From Bradyrhizobium sp. AZCC 1719 (GTDB lineage Bacteria > Pseudomonadota > Alphaproteobacteria > Rhizobiales > Xanthobacteraceae), in assembly GCF_036924525.1 (NCBI RefSeq), contig NZ_JAZHRU010000001.1, positions 2,323,001 to 2,387,000 on the forward strand: 64,000 bases of DNA. Reading direction: 5' to 3'. Positions within the stretch are counted from its first letter, which is position 1; every line of letters begins with the position of its first letter. Shown here piece after piece: positions 24,394 through 33,958 of this stretch. The position numbers and the translations under genes were made by a program. The notes beneath the pieces are model-generated. The model was not told the DNA's origin. It ran no database searches and worked only from the letters and a program-made list of their open reading frames with translations.

Positions 24394-25938
24394 CTACCCC
24401 TTCGCCGCCGCTTTCGGCCAGTACCGGTCGCGCAGGTGGCGCTTCACCAATTTCCCTGTCGGCGTGCGCGGCAGCTCGGCTTGGAAATCGATGCTCTTCG
24501 GGCACTTTATTGGCGACAGATGTTTTCGGCAGAATGCGATCAGTTCGGCCTCGAGATCCTTGCCGGCTTTTGCCATGTCGTGCGGCTGCACCACGGCCTT
24601 GACCTCTTCGCCCATTTCCTCGTTCGGCACGCCGAACACGGCAACGTCGGAGACGGCAGGATGCGTGATCAGCACATCCTCGGTCTCCTGCGGGTAGATG
24701 TTCACCCCGCCGGAGATGATCATGTAGCTCTTGCGGTCGGTGAGATAGAGATAGCCTTCGGCGTCCAGATAGCCGACGTCGCCGAGCGTCGACCAGCCCT
24801 TGGCGTTGTAGGCCTTCTTGGTCTTCTCGGGATCGTTGTGATAGGTGAAGACAGGCGCATCGGCGAAATAGACCGTGCCGATTTCGCCGGTCGGTCTCTC
24901 CTGGTCGTTCTCGTCGAGGATTTTCACCTTGCCGACCACGGCGTGGCCGACGGTGCCGCGATGGGTCAGCCATTGCTGCGAAGTCGAGACGGTGACGCCG
25001 TTGCCTTCGGAGCCGGCGTAATATTCGATCAGGATCGGTCCCCACCACTCGATCATCTTCGCTTTCACGTCGACCGGGCAGGGGGCCGCGGCGTGGATCG
25101 CGCCTTTCAGCGTCGAGACGTCGTAAGCCGCGCGCACCTCGTCCGGCAGCTTCAGCATGCGCACGAACATGGTCGGCACGAGCTGCGACTGCGTGACCTT
25201 GTATTTTTCGACGAGTTTCAGAAATTCCTCGGCGTCGAAATGCTCCATGATGATGGAAGTGCCGCCGAGCGTGATTGCCATCATGTTGAAGCGCAAGGGA
25301 GCTGCGTGATAGAGCGGCGCCGGCGACAGATAGATGCTGTCGGACGACATGCCGCACATGTCGGCGCAGAGAATTTTCAGGAGCGGGTTCGGCACGTCGA
25401 TCGCCTTGCCCTCGAACTCCTTCTTGATGCCCTTGGGCCGGCCGGTGGTGCCGGACGAATACAGCATGTCGTAGCCAGCGACCTCATCCGCAATCGGCGT
25501 CACCGGCATCGCGATCGCTTCCTTGTCCCAGGAGCGGAATCCCGGCGCGGGCTCGTCGACCATGAAGAACAGCGGTTCGCCCGGCTCGCCCTTGATCAAG
25601 CCTTTGGCCTTGTCGGCGCATTGCGGCGTGGTGATAAAAACCTTGGCGCCGCAATCCTTCACGATATAGGCGATCTCCTCCTCGGTGAGATAGCGGCTGA
25701 TCGCGGTGTAATAGAGCCCCGAGCGCTGCGCGGCCCAGCAGATTTCCATGAACGCCAGGCGGTTTTCCATCAGGAACGCGATGTGGTCGCCGGCCTTCAG
25801 CCCGAGCTTGCGGAACAATTGCGCGCCCTGGTTCGATAGCTCGTCAAGCTCTCGATAGGTGATCGCCTTGCCGGTCGCCGCCATCTGGTAGGCGATCTTG
25901 TTCGGCGTGTTGCGGGCGTGGATGGAGGGGTGGGTCAC
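24394..25938 (-). CDS. Acyl-CoA synthetase (AMP-dependent ligase)
   Basis: A 514-residue ANL-superfamily ligase that activates a carboxylic acid to its CoA ester through an acyl-AMP. The P-loop is MLYSSGTTGRPKGI (about residue 160), A5 is YAGSEGNG (about 310), the hinge is YLTDRKSYMIISGGVNIYP, and the catalytic lysine is near the end (PRTPTGKLVKRHL). The start is placed at the GTG at 25938 since CGAGGAAAC precedes it; the upstream in-frame ATGs lie within repeat R5a. It is upstream of no other gene on its strand except the thiolase beyond the repeat. Probably fatty or aromatic acyl substrate. Confidence 0.87.
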   Translation of the reverse strand: MTHPSIHARNTPNKIAYQMAATGKAITYRELDELSNQGAQLFRKLGLKAGDHIAFLMENRLAFMEICWAAQRSGLYYTAISRYLTEEEIAYIVKDCGAKVFITTPQCADKAKGLIKGEPGEPLFFMVDEPAPGFRSWDKEAIAMPVTPIADEVAGYDMLYSSGTTGRPKGIKKEFEGKAIDVPNPLLKILCADMCGMSSDSIYLSPAPLYHAAPLRFNMMAITLGGTSIIMEHFDAEEFLKLVEKYKVTQSQLVPTMFVRMLKLPDEVRAAYDVSTLKGAIHAAAPCPVDVKAKMIEWWGPILIEYYAGSEGNGVTVSTSQQWLTHRGTVGHAVVGKVKILDENDQERPTGEIGTVYFADAPVFTYHNDPEKTKKAYNAKGWSTLGDVGYLDAEGYLYLTDRKSYMIISGGVNIYPQETEDVLITHPAVSDVAVFGVPNEEMGEEVKAVVQPHDMAKAGKDLEAELIAFCRKHLSPIKCPKSIDFQAELPRTPTGKLVKRHLRDRYWPKAAAKG

Positions 25939-25958
25939 AAACGTTTCCTCGGGTGATG

Positions 25959-26083
25959 CGTCGTCCCTGCGCACGAAGGGACCCATAACCACAGTTTTGA
26001 TGTGTTAAAGGGGAGCTGGAGCTCCAGCTCAGCATAACCACAAACATCTGTGGTTATGGGTCCCGGCTCAAGGCCGGGACGAC
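25959..26083. repeat. Palindromic repeat R5a (GTCGTCCCTGCG type)
   Basis: GCGTCGTCCCTGCGCACGAA...GGGACCCATAACCAC is inverted at the right as GTGGTTATGGGTCCCGG...GGGACGAC. A second copy is at 46001-46117. Confidence 0.8.
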
Positions 26084-26125
26084 ACCTATTGTGCGGACGC
26101 TTCTAACGGTCCTATCGCCGCTTTC

Positions 26126-27298
<1,173 letters not shown>

Positions 27299-27367
27299 GT
27301 CTGTTCTCCCTGAATGTTGTTTGTGGCTTGGAAAGATGGGCCGGATTTAAGGGGGGCTGCGGGATTT

Positions 27368-27387
27368 AGTCAATCAATCAATTAACT
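27368..27387. promoter_or_regulatory. Candidate TetR operator between thiolase and TetR genes
   Basis: AGTCAAT (27368-27374) and ATTAACT (27381-27387) form an inverted repeat with six of seven positions matching and a 6-base spacer, in an AT-rich stretch of the divergent promoter region. Confidence 0.45.
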
Positions 27388-27445
27388 CTTGAGTGCAACC
27401 GCGGCATGCGCTTATGTGCGGCCAGATTTCCCGCCCTCAGCAGTG

Positions 27446-28111
27446 ATGGGATCACCGTTGAATACCAGCGTACCGACCAGGCTCCCGAGCGGCAAAAATA
27501 CCACCGCCGAGAAGCTGCTTGTGGCGGCGAGCGAGCTGATGATCGAGCGCGCCTCGATCGAGGTGTCGCTGTCCGACATCGCGCAGAAGTCGGGTGTCAA
27601 TGCCGCGCTGGTAAAATACCATTTTGGCAACAAGGACGGGCTGTTGCTGGCGCTTCTGGCGCGGGACGCCGCGACCGAGATGTCGCAGCTCGAATATCTG
27701 ATCAGCCAACCGATCTCGCCGACGGCAAAACTGCGCCTGCATATCGGCGGCATCATCCGCGCCTATCACCAGTTCCCCTACATGAACCGGCTGATCCACT
27801 ATCTTCTGCACGAGAGCAGTCCGGAAGCCGCCGACGAAGTCTCGCAATTCTTTGTCGCGCCCTTGCTCGACTTTCACCGCCGCCTGCTCGCCGAAGGCAT
27901 CAAGGCCGGTGAGTTCCGCAAGGTCGATCCGGTCATGTTTTACACCAGCCTGATCGGCGCCTGCGATCACCTGTTCTTCGGCCGCCACGCGATGTCGCGC
28001 GCGACCGGGGTCGGTCCGGTCACCGACGAAGTCTGCCGCGAATACATCAAGCACATGGAAGCGCTGATCTGCGGCGGCATGTTGAACGGGCGAATAGCGA
28101 GTAGCGAATAG
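27446..28111 (+). CDS. TetR-family transcriptional regulator of the acyl-CoA cluster
   Basis: A 221-residue TetR regulator. The DNA-binding domain spans about residues 18-65 (TTAEKLLVAASELM, SLSDIAQKSGVNAALVKYHFGNKDGLLLALL) and the rest is the helical ligand-binding and dimer domain. Many TetR proteins beside beta-oxidation genes respond to acyl-CoAs. It is divergent from the thiolase, 86 bases before the SDR. The ATG at 27446 is chosen, but its Shine-Dalgarno is weak and TTG 27389 or 27458 are alternatives. The last eight codons (NGRIASSE and stop) are supplied by an inverted repeat (28090-28160), so the native C-terminus may once have been different. Confidence 0.87.
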   Translation: MGSPLNTSVPTRLPSGKNTTAEKLLVAASELMIERASIEVSLSDIAQKSGVNAALVKYHFGNKDGLLLALLARDAATEMSQLEYLISQPISPTAKLRLHIGGIIRAYHQFPYMNRLIHYLLHESSPEAADEVSQFFVAPLLDFHRRLLAEGIKAGEFRKVDPVMFYTSLIGACDHLFFGRHAMSRATGVGPVTDEVCREYIKHMEALICGGMLNGRIASSE

Positions 28112-28160
28112 CGAATGGGCCGTCATTCCATTCGCTACTCCCTATTCGCCATTCGCCATT
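28090..28160. repeat. Inverted repeat R8 (CGAATAGCGAGTAGCGAAT type)
   Basis: CGAATAGCGAGTAGCGAATA...CGAATGG is mirrored by CCATTCGCTACTCCCTATTCG...CATTCG. It begins inside the TetR coding region and ends before the SDR's ribosome-binding site. Confidence 0.8.
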
Positions 28161-28197
28161 TAGAGAAGAAACGCCAAAGGAAGGAAAGGTTGTTACC

Positions 28198-28956
28198 ATG
28201 CAGTTGAAAGACGTTGCCGTTCTCATCACCGGCGGTGGCTCCGGCTTAGGGGCCGCGACCGCCCGCGCCATGGCCGCGAAGGGCGCCAAGATCGGCGTGC
28301 TCGACCAGAACAAGGAGAACGCCGAGAAGGTCGCGGCCGAAGTGAAGGGCGTAGCCCTTCATGCCGACGTCACCAGCGAGGAGCAGATGAAGGCGGCGAT
28401 CGCCAAGGCGGAAGCCGCTCATGGTATCGCGCGCGTGCTGATGAACTGCGCCGGCATCGGCGGCTCGCAGCGCGTGGTCGGCAAGGACGGCGTCTATCCC
28501 CTGGAAAAGTTCGTCCGCATCATCAACGTCAATCTGATCGGCACCTTCAACGCGCTGCGCCTGTTCTCCGAACGGCTTGCCACCGAGGCCCCAATCGGCG
28601 AGGAGCGCGGCGTCATCATCAACACCGCTTCGGTCGCGGCCTATGAAGGCCAGATCGGCCAGATCGCATACTCGGCCTCGAAGGGCGGCATCGTCGGCCT
28701 CACTTTGCCTGCGGCGCGCGATCTCGCGAGCCTGAAGATCCGCGTCAACACGATCGCGCCCGGCATCTTCTTCACGCCGCTGCTGATGGGTCTGAACGAG
28801 GAAGCCCGCAAGAGCCTTGGCGCCCAGGTGCCGCATCCGGCCCGCCTCGGCGAGCCCGACGAATACGGCGCGCTCGCGGTGCACATCGTCGAGAACGCGA
28901 TGCTCAACGGCGAGACCATCCGCCTCGACGGCGCCATCCGCATGGCGCCGCGGTAA
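28198..28956 (+). CDS. SDR 3-hydroxyacyl-CoA dehydrogenase (HSD10/FadB2-like), copy 1
   Basis: A 252-residue classical SDR. The cofactor motif is TGGGSGLG (residues 11-18) with D36 (VLDQN) indicating NAD; NCAG, then S153-Y167-K171 in the pattern NTASVAAYEGQIGQIAYSASKGG. The whole sequence is close to type II 3-hydroxyacyl-CoA dehydrogenases (HSD10), which oxidise 3-hydroxyacyl-CoA to 3-ketoacyl-CoA. It follows the TetR gene and precedes the CoA-ligase gene, and has a paralogue at 59379-60140 beside a second ligase. Strong AAGGAAAGG ribosome-binding site. Confidence 0.88.
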   Translation: MQLKDVAVLITGGGSGLGAATARAMAAKGAKIGVLDQNKENAEKVAAEVKGVALHADVTSEEQMKAAIAKAEAAHGIARVLMNCAGIGGSQRVVGKDGVYPLEKFVRIINVNLIGTFNALRLFSERLATEAPIGEERGVIINTASVAAYEGQIGQIAYSASKGGIVGLTLPAARDLASLKIRVNTIAPGIFFTPLLMGLNEEARKSLGAQVPHPARLGEPDEYGALAVHIVENAMLNGETIRLDGAIRMAPR

Positions 28957-29302
28957 GCGGCAGTGGAGCGTTCTTGACCCTCCCCTGGAGGGGGAGGGTC
29001 GGCTCACATTGAGCAAAGCGAAATGTGAGACGGGGTGGGGTGATCTCTCCGCTCGGGCACTGTTGGACGTGGAGAGACCGTCACCCCACCCCGCTCGCGC
29101 TGCGCGCGATCGACCCTCCCCCTCCAGGGGAGGGTAAAAGTCCGACGGCTGACCCGCATGCCTGGAGGCTCGTAACCGACTCGACAGCCTCAACGCGCTC
29201 GATCCCTCGCTGATCGACGGCCTTCCTTGAGCAACGAAAGCCTGTCTATATCAGGCGATGACTTCAAGATCCGCAAAGGACAAGAATTCCGGGAGACGCA
29301 AT
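28957..29302. other. Intergenic region with repeat R4b
   Basis: No gene supported. R4b fills 28978-29135; the remaining 29136-29302 shows no clear promoter motif, though it must contain the ligase ribosome-binding site (GGGAG at about 29291). Confidence 0.6.
28978..29135. repeat. Palindromic repeat R4b (CCCTCCCCTGGAGGGGGAGG type)
   Basis: Same arms as R4a at 24228: CCCTCCCCTGGAGGGGGAGG on the left and its inverse at the right end, with inner GTGGGGTGA/TCACCCCAC arms. Confidence 0.88.
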
Positions 29303-31174
29303 ATGAGTGGGAGTGCAGCAAAGGTGCTGACCAAGCCGGCCTTCCGCAAGATCGAATGGCTGCCGCGCGACATCGCGGTGGAGCGCCATCCCGATGGCGT
29401 CATCATTCTGAAGTCGCGCATTCCGCTGCAGCCTTACGAGAAGCATATTCCGGCGTCGCTGGCGAAATGGGCAAGAGAGGCGCCGGAGCGCATCTGGCTC
29501 GCGCAACGTGGTGGCGCTGAGCGGCAATGGCGGAAAGTCTCCTACGGCGAAGCCAAGCGCGTCGTCGACGGACTGACGCAGGGCCTGCTCAACCTTGGCC
29601 TCGCCGAAGGCCGTCCCGTTGCGATCCTATCCGGCAATTCGATCGAGCACGCGCTGATGACGCAGGCCGCGATGCAGGCCCGCTTGCCGGCCGCGCCGGT
29701 GTCACCGGCCTATTCGCTGATGAGCCAGGATCATCTCAAGCTCAAATATCTCTTCAACCTGATCAAGCCTGCGGTCGTGATGGTGCAGGACGGTCCGACC
29801 TTTGAGAAGGCGCTCAGGGCGATCGACCTGGCCGGCGTCACTGTGGTTCACGTCGCGCGACCCTGCGAAGGCATCAAGAGCGTGTCGTTTGCCGAGCTCG
29901 CGGCAACGCCGGCTACCAAAGATGTCGAAGACTCGATTTCAAAGATCACGCCGAAAACCATCGGCAAGCTCTTGTTCACCTCGGGATCGACCGGCATGCC
30001 GAAGGCCGTCATCAACACGCAGGAGATGATGTGCGCCAACGCGGCGATGATGATGCAGGTGCGCCCGCGCAACCCGAACGGGCCGGTTTCCACCTATCTC
30101 GACTGGATGCCCTGGAATCACACCATGGGCGGCAATGCGCTGTTCAACCCGGCGCTGATCGACGGCGGCACGCTCTACATCGACGACGGCCGCCCGATGC
30201 CCGGCCAGTTCGACGAGACCATCCGCAATCTGCACGAGATATCGCCGACCTATTACGCCAACGTCCCCGCCGGCTATGCCGCGCTCGCCGCTGCGATGGA
30301 GAAGGACGACGCGCTGTGCCGCAGCTTCTTCAAGAACCTGACCGTGATGGCCTATGGCGGCGCGCGGCTGCCGGACGATCTCTACGACCGCATGCAGGCG
30401 CTGGCGGTGAAGACCACCGGCGAGCGCATCGTGTTCTACACCGGCTGGGGTTCGACCGAGACCGCGCCGACCTCGACCGGCACCTATTGGGATACCGAGC
30501 GCGTCGGCCTGATCGGCCTGCCATTTCCCGGCGTCGAGCTGAAGATGGTGCCGTGCGGCTCCAAATACGAATTGCGCCTGCGCGGCATCAACGTCACGCC
30601 CGGCTATTTCGGCCAGCCCGACCTCACGAAGAAGATGTTCGACGAGGAAGGTTTCTACTGCATCGGCGACGCCGGCGTGTTCGTCGATGAGAACGATCCG
30701 CTGCAGGGCATCATCTTTGCCGGGCGCGTCGTCGAAGACTTCAAGCTCACGACCGGCACCTTCGTCCATGTCGGCTCATTGCGCACCGATGCCATCGCGG
30801 CCGCGACGCCTGTGGTGCACGACGCGCTGGTCACGGGACAGGACCGTCCGTTCATCGGACTTTTGGCCTGGCCCAATCTGCACGCCTGCCGGCAGATCGT
30901 GGGGAATCCCGATGCGACGTTCGAAGAGGTGGTCAAGCATCCCCAGGTGATCGCCTGCCTGAAGCGTGGCTTGGAAGCGCATAACGCGTCCGCCACCGGC
31001 AGCAGCATGCGGATTGCCCGCGCCATGTTGATGGCCGAGCCGCCCTCGATCGACGGCAACGAACTCACCGACAAGGGCTACATCAACCAGCGCGCCGGCC
31101 TCGAACGCCGCGCTGCGCTGGTGGAGAGGCTTTATACCGACAAGCCGGGAGACGACGTGATTGTGCTGCAATGA
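29303..31174 (+). CDS. Feruloyl-CoA-synthase-type acyl-CoA ligase, copy 1
   Basis: A 623-residue ANL ligase of the feruloyl-CoA synthase branch, which activates hydroxycinnamates or other aryl acids. The P-loop is LLFTSGSTGMPKAV (about residue 224), A5 is YTGWGSTETAPTST, and the hinge is IFAGRVVEDFKLTTGTFVHVG, the FCS-specific replacement of the common GRxKD motif. The C-terminal ELTDKGYINQR holds the catalytic lysine. The ATG at 29303 follows GGGAG. Paralogue at 57457-59343 shares all these features. It heads the run of acyl-CoA dehydrogenases, with an R2 repeat after it. The actual acid is not predictable. Confidence 0.87.
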   Translation: MSGSAAKVLTKPAFRKIEWLPRDIAVERHPDGVIILKSRIPLQPYEKHIPASLAKWAREAPERIWLAQRGGAERQWRKVSYGEAKRVVDGLTQGLLNLGLAEGRPVAILSGNSIEHALMTQAAMQARLPAAPVSPAYSLMSQDHLKLKYLFNLIKPAVVMVQDGPTFEKALRAIDLAGVTVVHVARPCEGIKSVSFAELAATPATKDVEDSISKITPKTIGKLLFTSGSTGMPKAVINTQEMMCANAAMMMQVRPRNPNGPVSTYLDWMPWNHTMGGNALFNPALIDGGTLYIDDGRPMPGQFDETIRNLHEISPTYYANVPAGYAALAAAMEKDDALCRSFFKNLTVMAYGGARLPDDLYDRMQALAVKTTGERIVFYTGWGSTETAPTSTGTYWDTERVGLIGLPFPGVELKMVPCGSKYELRLRGINVTPGYFGQPDLTKKMFDEEGFYCIGDAGVFVDENDPLQGIIFAGRVVEDFKLTTGTFVHVGSLRTDAIAAATPVVHDALVTGQDRPFIGLLAWPNLHACRQIVGNPDATFEEVVKHPQVIACLKRGLEAHNASATGSSMRIARAMLMAEPPSIDGNELTDKGYINQRAGLERRAALVERLYTDKPGDDVIVLQ

Positions 31175-31192
31175 AACGACGCTCTCTCCACT

Positions 31193-31292
31193 CGTCATTC
31201 CGGGGCGCGCGAAGCGCGAACCCGGAATCTCGAGATTCTCAGGTGCGCAATTGCGCACCATAGTTCGATGCTGCGCATCGCCCCGGAATGAC
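31193..31292. repeat. Palindromic repeat R2b with inverted CAATTG module
   Basis: CGTCATTCCGGGGCGCGCG...CCCCGGAATGAC. It contains the perfect palindrome GGTGCGCAATTGCGCACC at 31242-31259, whose flanks are in the opposite orientation to those in R2d and R2f. Confidence 0.88.
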
Positions 31293-31331
31293 AGCGAACA
31301 AATAACACGAAAGCAACTGAGGTAGGCCGCC

Positions 31332-32459
31332 ATGAACTTCGATTTCTCCGACGAACAAAAACAGATGCGCGACGCGGCGCGGAAGTTTCTCACTGAGAAG
31401 TGCCCGCCGAAAGCGGTGCGCGAGGTACTCGACGGCAAGGCGCCGTATGACAAGGAATTATGGAAAGGCCTCGCCGAGATGGGCTTCCTCGGCGTCGCGA
31501 TCCCCGAACAGTTCGGCGGCGCCGGCGCCGGCCATCTCGAGCTTTGCGTGATCGCGGAAGAAATGGGCCGCGCGAATGCGCCGGTGCCGTTCTCCTCCAC
31601 GGTCTATCTTGCCGCCGAGGCGCTGCTGCTGGCTGGCTCCGATGCGCAGAAGCAGAAATGGCTGCCGAAGATCGCTTCCGGTGAGGCAATCGGCACGCTG
31701 GCGCTGTTCGAAGGCAAGGGAAATCCGTCGCCGAAGGCGATCAAGCTGCAGGCTTCCGGCGGCACGCTTAACGGCGTGAAGAAGCCGGTGCCGGATGGCG
31801 CGATTGCCGATTTCGCCATCGTCGCCGCGCGCACCGGTTCGACCGGTCGCGATTCCGATATCTCGCTGTTCCTGGTCGACCTCAAGGCGGGCGGCATCGA
31901 GGCGAAGCCGCTGACCAGTATCGATCCGACCCGCGGGCAAGCCGAACTCACCTTCACGAAAGCCAAGGCCGAACCGCTCGGCGCGGCCGGCGAGGGCTGG
32001 AGCATCCTCACGCAAGTGCTCGACCGCGCCGCGGTGCTGCTCGCGTTCGAGCAGGTCGGGGGCTCCGACCGCGCGCTGGAAATGGGCCGCGACTACGCGC
32101 TCGACCGTATCGCGTTCGGCCGGCCGATCGGCTCGTTCCAGGCGGTGAAGCACATGCTCGCCGACATGTACGTCTCGGCGACGCTGGCGCGCTCAAATTG
32201 CTACTACGGCGCCTGGGCGCTCTCGACCAATGCGTCGGAATTGCCAGAGGCCGCAGCGGCTGCGCGCATCAGCGCGACGCAGGCGTTCCAGCACTGCTCC
32301 AAGAACAACATCCAGGTTCACGGCGGCATGGGTTTCACCTGGGAGTTCGACTGCCACATGTACTACCGCCGCGCCAACGCCACTGCGCTGACGCTCGGCA
32401 GCCTGTCGTACTGGGAAGATCAGTTGATCGACCGCATGCGCAAGAAGAACGCGGCGTAA
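31332..32459 (+). CDS. Acyl-CoA dehydrogenase, copy A
   Basis: A 375-residue acyl-CoA dehydrogenase-family protein. The fold-specific segments (MNFDFSDEQKQMRDAARKFL, GVAIPEQFGGAGAGHLELCVIAEEMG) are clear, and the C-terminal IQVHGGMGFTWEFDCHMYYRR is the family's flavin and subunit-contact segment. The middle region is shortened and the usual EPxxGSD motif is replaced by GTLALFEGKGNPSP, so it may be the non-catalytic or differently acting partner of a heteromeric acyl-CoA dehydrogenase (as in paired FadE subunits). The two following genes encode 415-residue partners on the same strand. Confidence 0.84.
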   Translation: MNFDFSDEQKQMRDAARKFLTEKCPPKAVREVLDGKAPYDKELWKGLAEMGFLGVAIPEQFGGAGAGHLELCVIAEEMGRANAPVPFSSTVYLAAEALLLAGSDAQKQKWLPKIASGEAIGTLALFEGKGNPSPKAIKLQASGGTLNGVKKPVPDGAIADFAIVAARTGSTGRDSDISLFLVDLKAGGIEAKPLTSIDPTRGQAELTFTKAKAEPLGAAGEGWSILTQVLDRAAVLLAFEQVGGSDRALEMGRDYALDRIAFGRPIGSFQAVKHMLADMYVSATLARSNCYYGAWALSTNASELPEAAAAARISATQAFQHCSKNNIQVHGGMGFTWEFDCHMYYRRANATALTLGSLSYWEDQLIDRMRKKNAA

Positions 32460-32468
32460 CGTAACGAA

Positions 32469-32552
32469 CGTCATTCCGGGGCGATGCGAAGCATCGAACC
32501 CGGAATCTCGAGATTCCGGATCGACCCGCTTCGCGGCTCGTCCGGAATGACG
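32469..32552. repeat. Palindromic repeat R2c
   Basis: CGTCATTCCGGGGCGATGCG...GTCCGGAATGACG with central CTCGAGATTCCGG; it fills the gap between copies A and B of the acyl-CoA dehydrogenases. Confidence 0.88.
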
Positions 32553-32569
32553 GACGAGAGGATTGAAAC

Positions 32570-33817
32570 ATGAACTTCGACGACACCCCGCAGGAAGCCG
32601 CGTTCCGCACTGAGGCCAAAGCGTGGATACAAGCCAACGCGCCCAAGCAATACGAGGAAGAACTTCGAAAGTCCTCGCTCGGCCGCACCGTGCTGAAGGG
32701 CGCCAACATTCTCGAGGTCGCAAAGGCCTGGCAGAAGAAGAAGGCCGATGCCGGCTGGGCCTGCCTGCACTGGCCGAAGGAATATGGCGGCCGCGGCGCC
32801 TCGCCGATTGAGCGCGTGATCTGGCAGCAGGAAGAGGGGCCGTTTGGGAAGCTCAGCGGCATGTTCATCATCGGCCATGGCATGTGCGGCCCGACCATGA
32901 TGGCCTATGCCGGCGAGGAGCAGAAACGCAAATATCTGCCGCCGCTCGCTTCCGGCGAAAAAATCTGGTGCCAGCTATTCTCCGAACCCGCCGGCGGCTC
33001 CGACGTCGCTGGGCTTCGCACCCGTGCCGAGAAGAAGGGCGACGACTGGATCATCAACGGCCAGAAGATCTGGACTTCGGGCGCGCATTATTCCGATTAC
33101 GGCATCCTGCTGACGCGTACCGATCCCAATGTGCCCAAGCACAAGGGCCTGACGATGTTCTTCCTGGACATGAAGAGCCCCGGCGTCGAGGTGCGGCCGA
33201 TCAAGCAGGCCAGCGGCCAGTCCGACTTCAACGAGGTCTATTTTACCGATGTGAAGATCCCGGACTCGCAGCGACTTGGCGCCGTCAATGACGGCTGGAA
33301 CGTCTCGCTGACCACGCTGATGAACGAGCGCATGTCGATCGGCGCCGGCGTCTCGACAGGGTTCCCGGAACTGTTCGAGTTCTGCAACAGCCTGATGCTG
33401 GAAGACGGCCCCGCAATCGAGGATCGTAGCGTTCGTTCAAGGCTGGCGAACTATGCGGTGAAGGCGAGCGGCCTGAGATATACCAGCATGCGCGCGATCT
33501 CGGCGCTGTCGAAGGGCGAACGTCCCGGTCCGGAAAATTCCATCGGCAAGTTGGTCGCAGGATCGATGGTCCAGGAAGTCGCGATGTACGCGCTCGACCT
33601 GCAGGGCGCTGCCGGCGTGCTGAGCGGACCGGAAGACGCCGAAGTTGCCGGCAAATTCCAGGCGATGCTGCTGCGCGCGCCGGGCACCCGCGTCGAAGGC
33701 GGTACCGACGAGATCATGCGCAACATCATCGCCGAGCGCGTGCTTGGTTTGCCCGGCGACATCCGGGTCGACAAGGACGTGCCGTTCAACCAGATCCCGA
33801 CCAAGGGAAGGACGTAG
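32570..33817 (+). CDS. Acyl-CoA dehydrogenase, copy B (tandem duplicate)
   Basis: A 415-residue acyl-CoA dehydrogenase with SEPAGGSDVAGLRTRAE (flavin/substrate loop near residue 140), GQKIWTSGAHYSDYG, and the C-terminal VEGGTDEIMRNIIAERVLGLP. It is equal in length to copy C downstream and almost colinear, sharing MNFDDTPQEA, SSLGR, NVPKHKGLTMFFLDMKS and KGERPGPENSIGKLV. The GTDEI motif and catalytic glutamate context are those of active dehydrogenases. Expressed from the same cluster as the ligase; likely alpha,beta-dehydrogenation of a CoA ester. Confidence 0.88.
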   Translation: MNFDDTPQEAAFRTEAKAWIQANAPKQYEEELRKSSLGRTVLKGANILEVAKAWQKKKADAGWACLHWPKEYGGRGASPIERVIWQQEEGPFGKLSGMFIIGHGMCGPTMMAYAGEEQKRKYLPPLASGEKIWCQLFSEPAGGSDVAGLRTRAEKKGDDWIINGQKIWTSGAHYSDYGILLTRTDPNVPKHKGLTMFFLDMKSPGVEVRPIKQASGQSDFNEVYFTDVKIPDSQRLGAVNDGWNVSLTTLMNERMSIGAGVSTGFPELFEFCNSLMLEDGPAIEDRSVRSRLANYAVKASGLRYTSMRAISALSKGERPGPENSIGKLVAGSMVQEVAMYALDLQGAAGVLSGPEDAEVAGKFQAMLLRAPGTRVEGGTDEIMRNIIAERVLGLPGDIRVDKDVPFNQIPTKGRT

Positions 33818-33821
33818 TTTT

Positions 33822-33939
33822 CGTCATTCCGGGGCACGCGTCAGCGCGAACTATGGTGCGCAATTGCGCACCTGAGAATCCAGAAGTTATCGATCGAGAT
33901 TCCGGGTTCATGCGCGTTCCGCGCACGCCCCGGAATGAC
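33822..33939. repeat. Palindromic repeat R2d with CAATTG module
   Basis: CGTCATTCCGGGGCACGCG...CGCACGCCCCGGAATGAC, containing GGTGCGCAATTGCGCACC at 33855-33872. It starts four bases after the copy B stop and ends 20 bases before the copy C start. Confidence 0.88.
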
Positions 33940-33958
33940 AAGAAAGAAGGAAGCCGCC

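Noticed and set aside
24436..25839. A 467-codon plus-strand open frame across the acyl-CoA ligase
   Set aside because: Opposite strand of a clear ANL ligase with all motifs; no own motif or ribosome-binding site.
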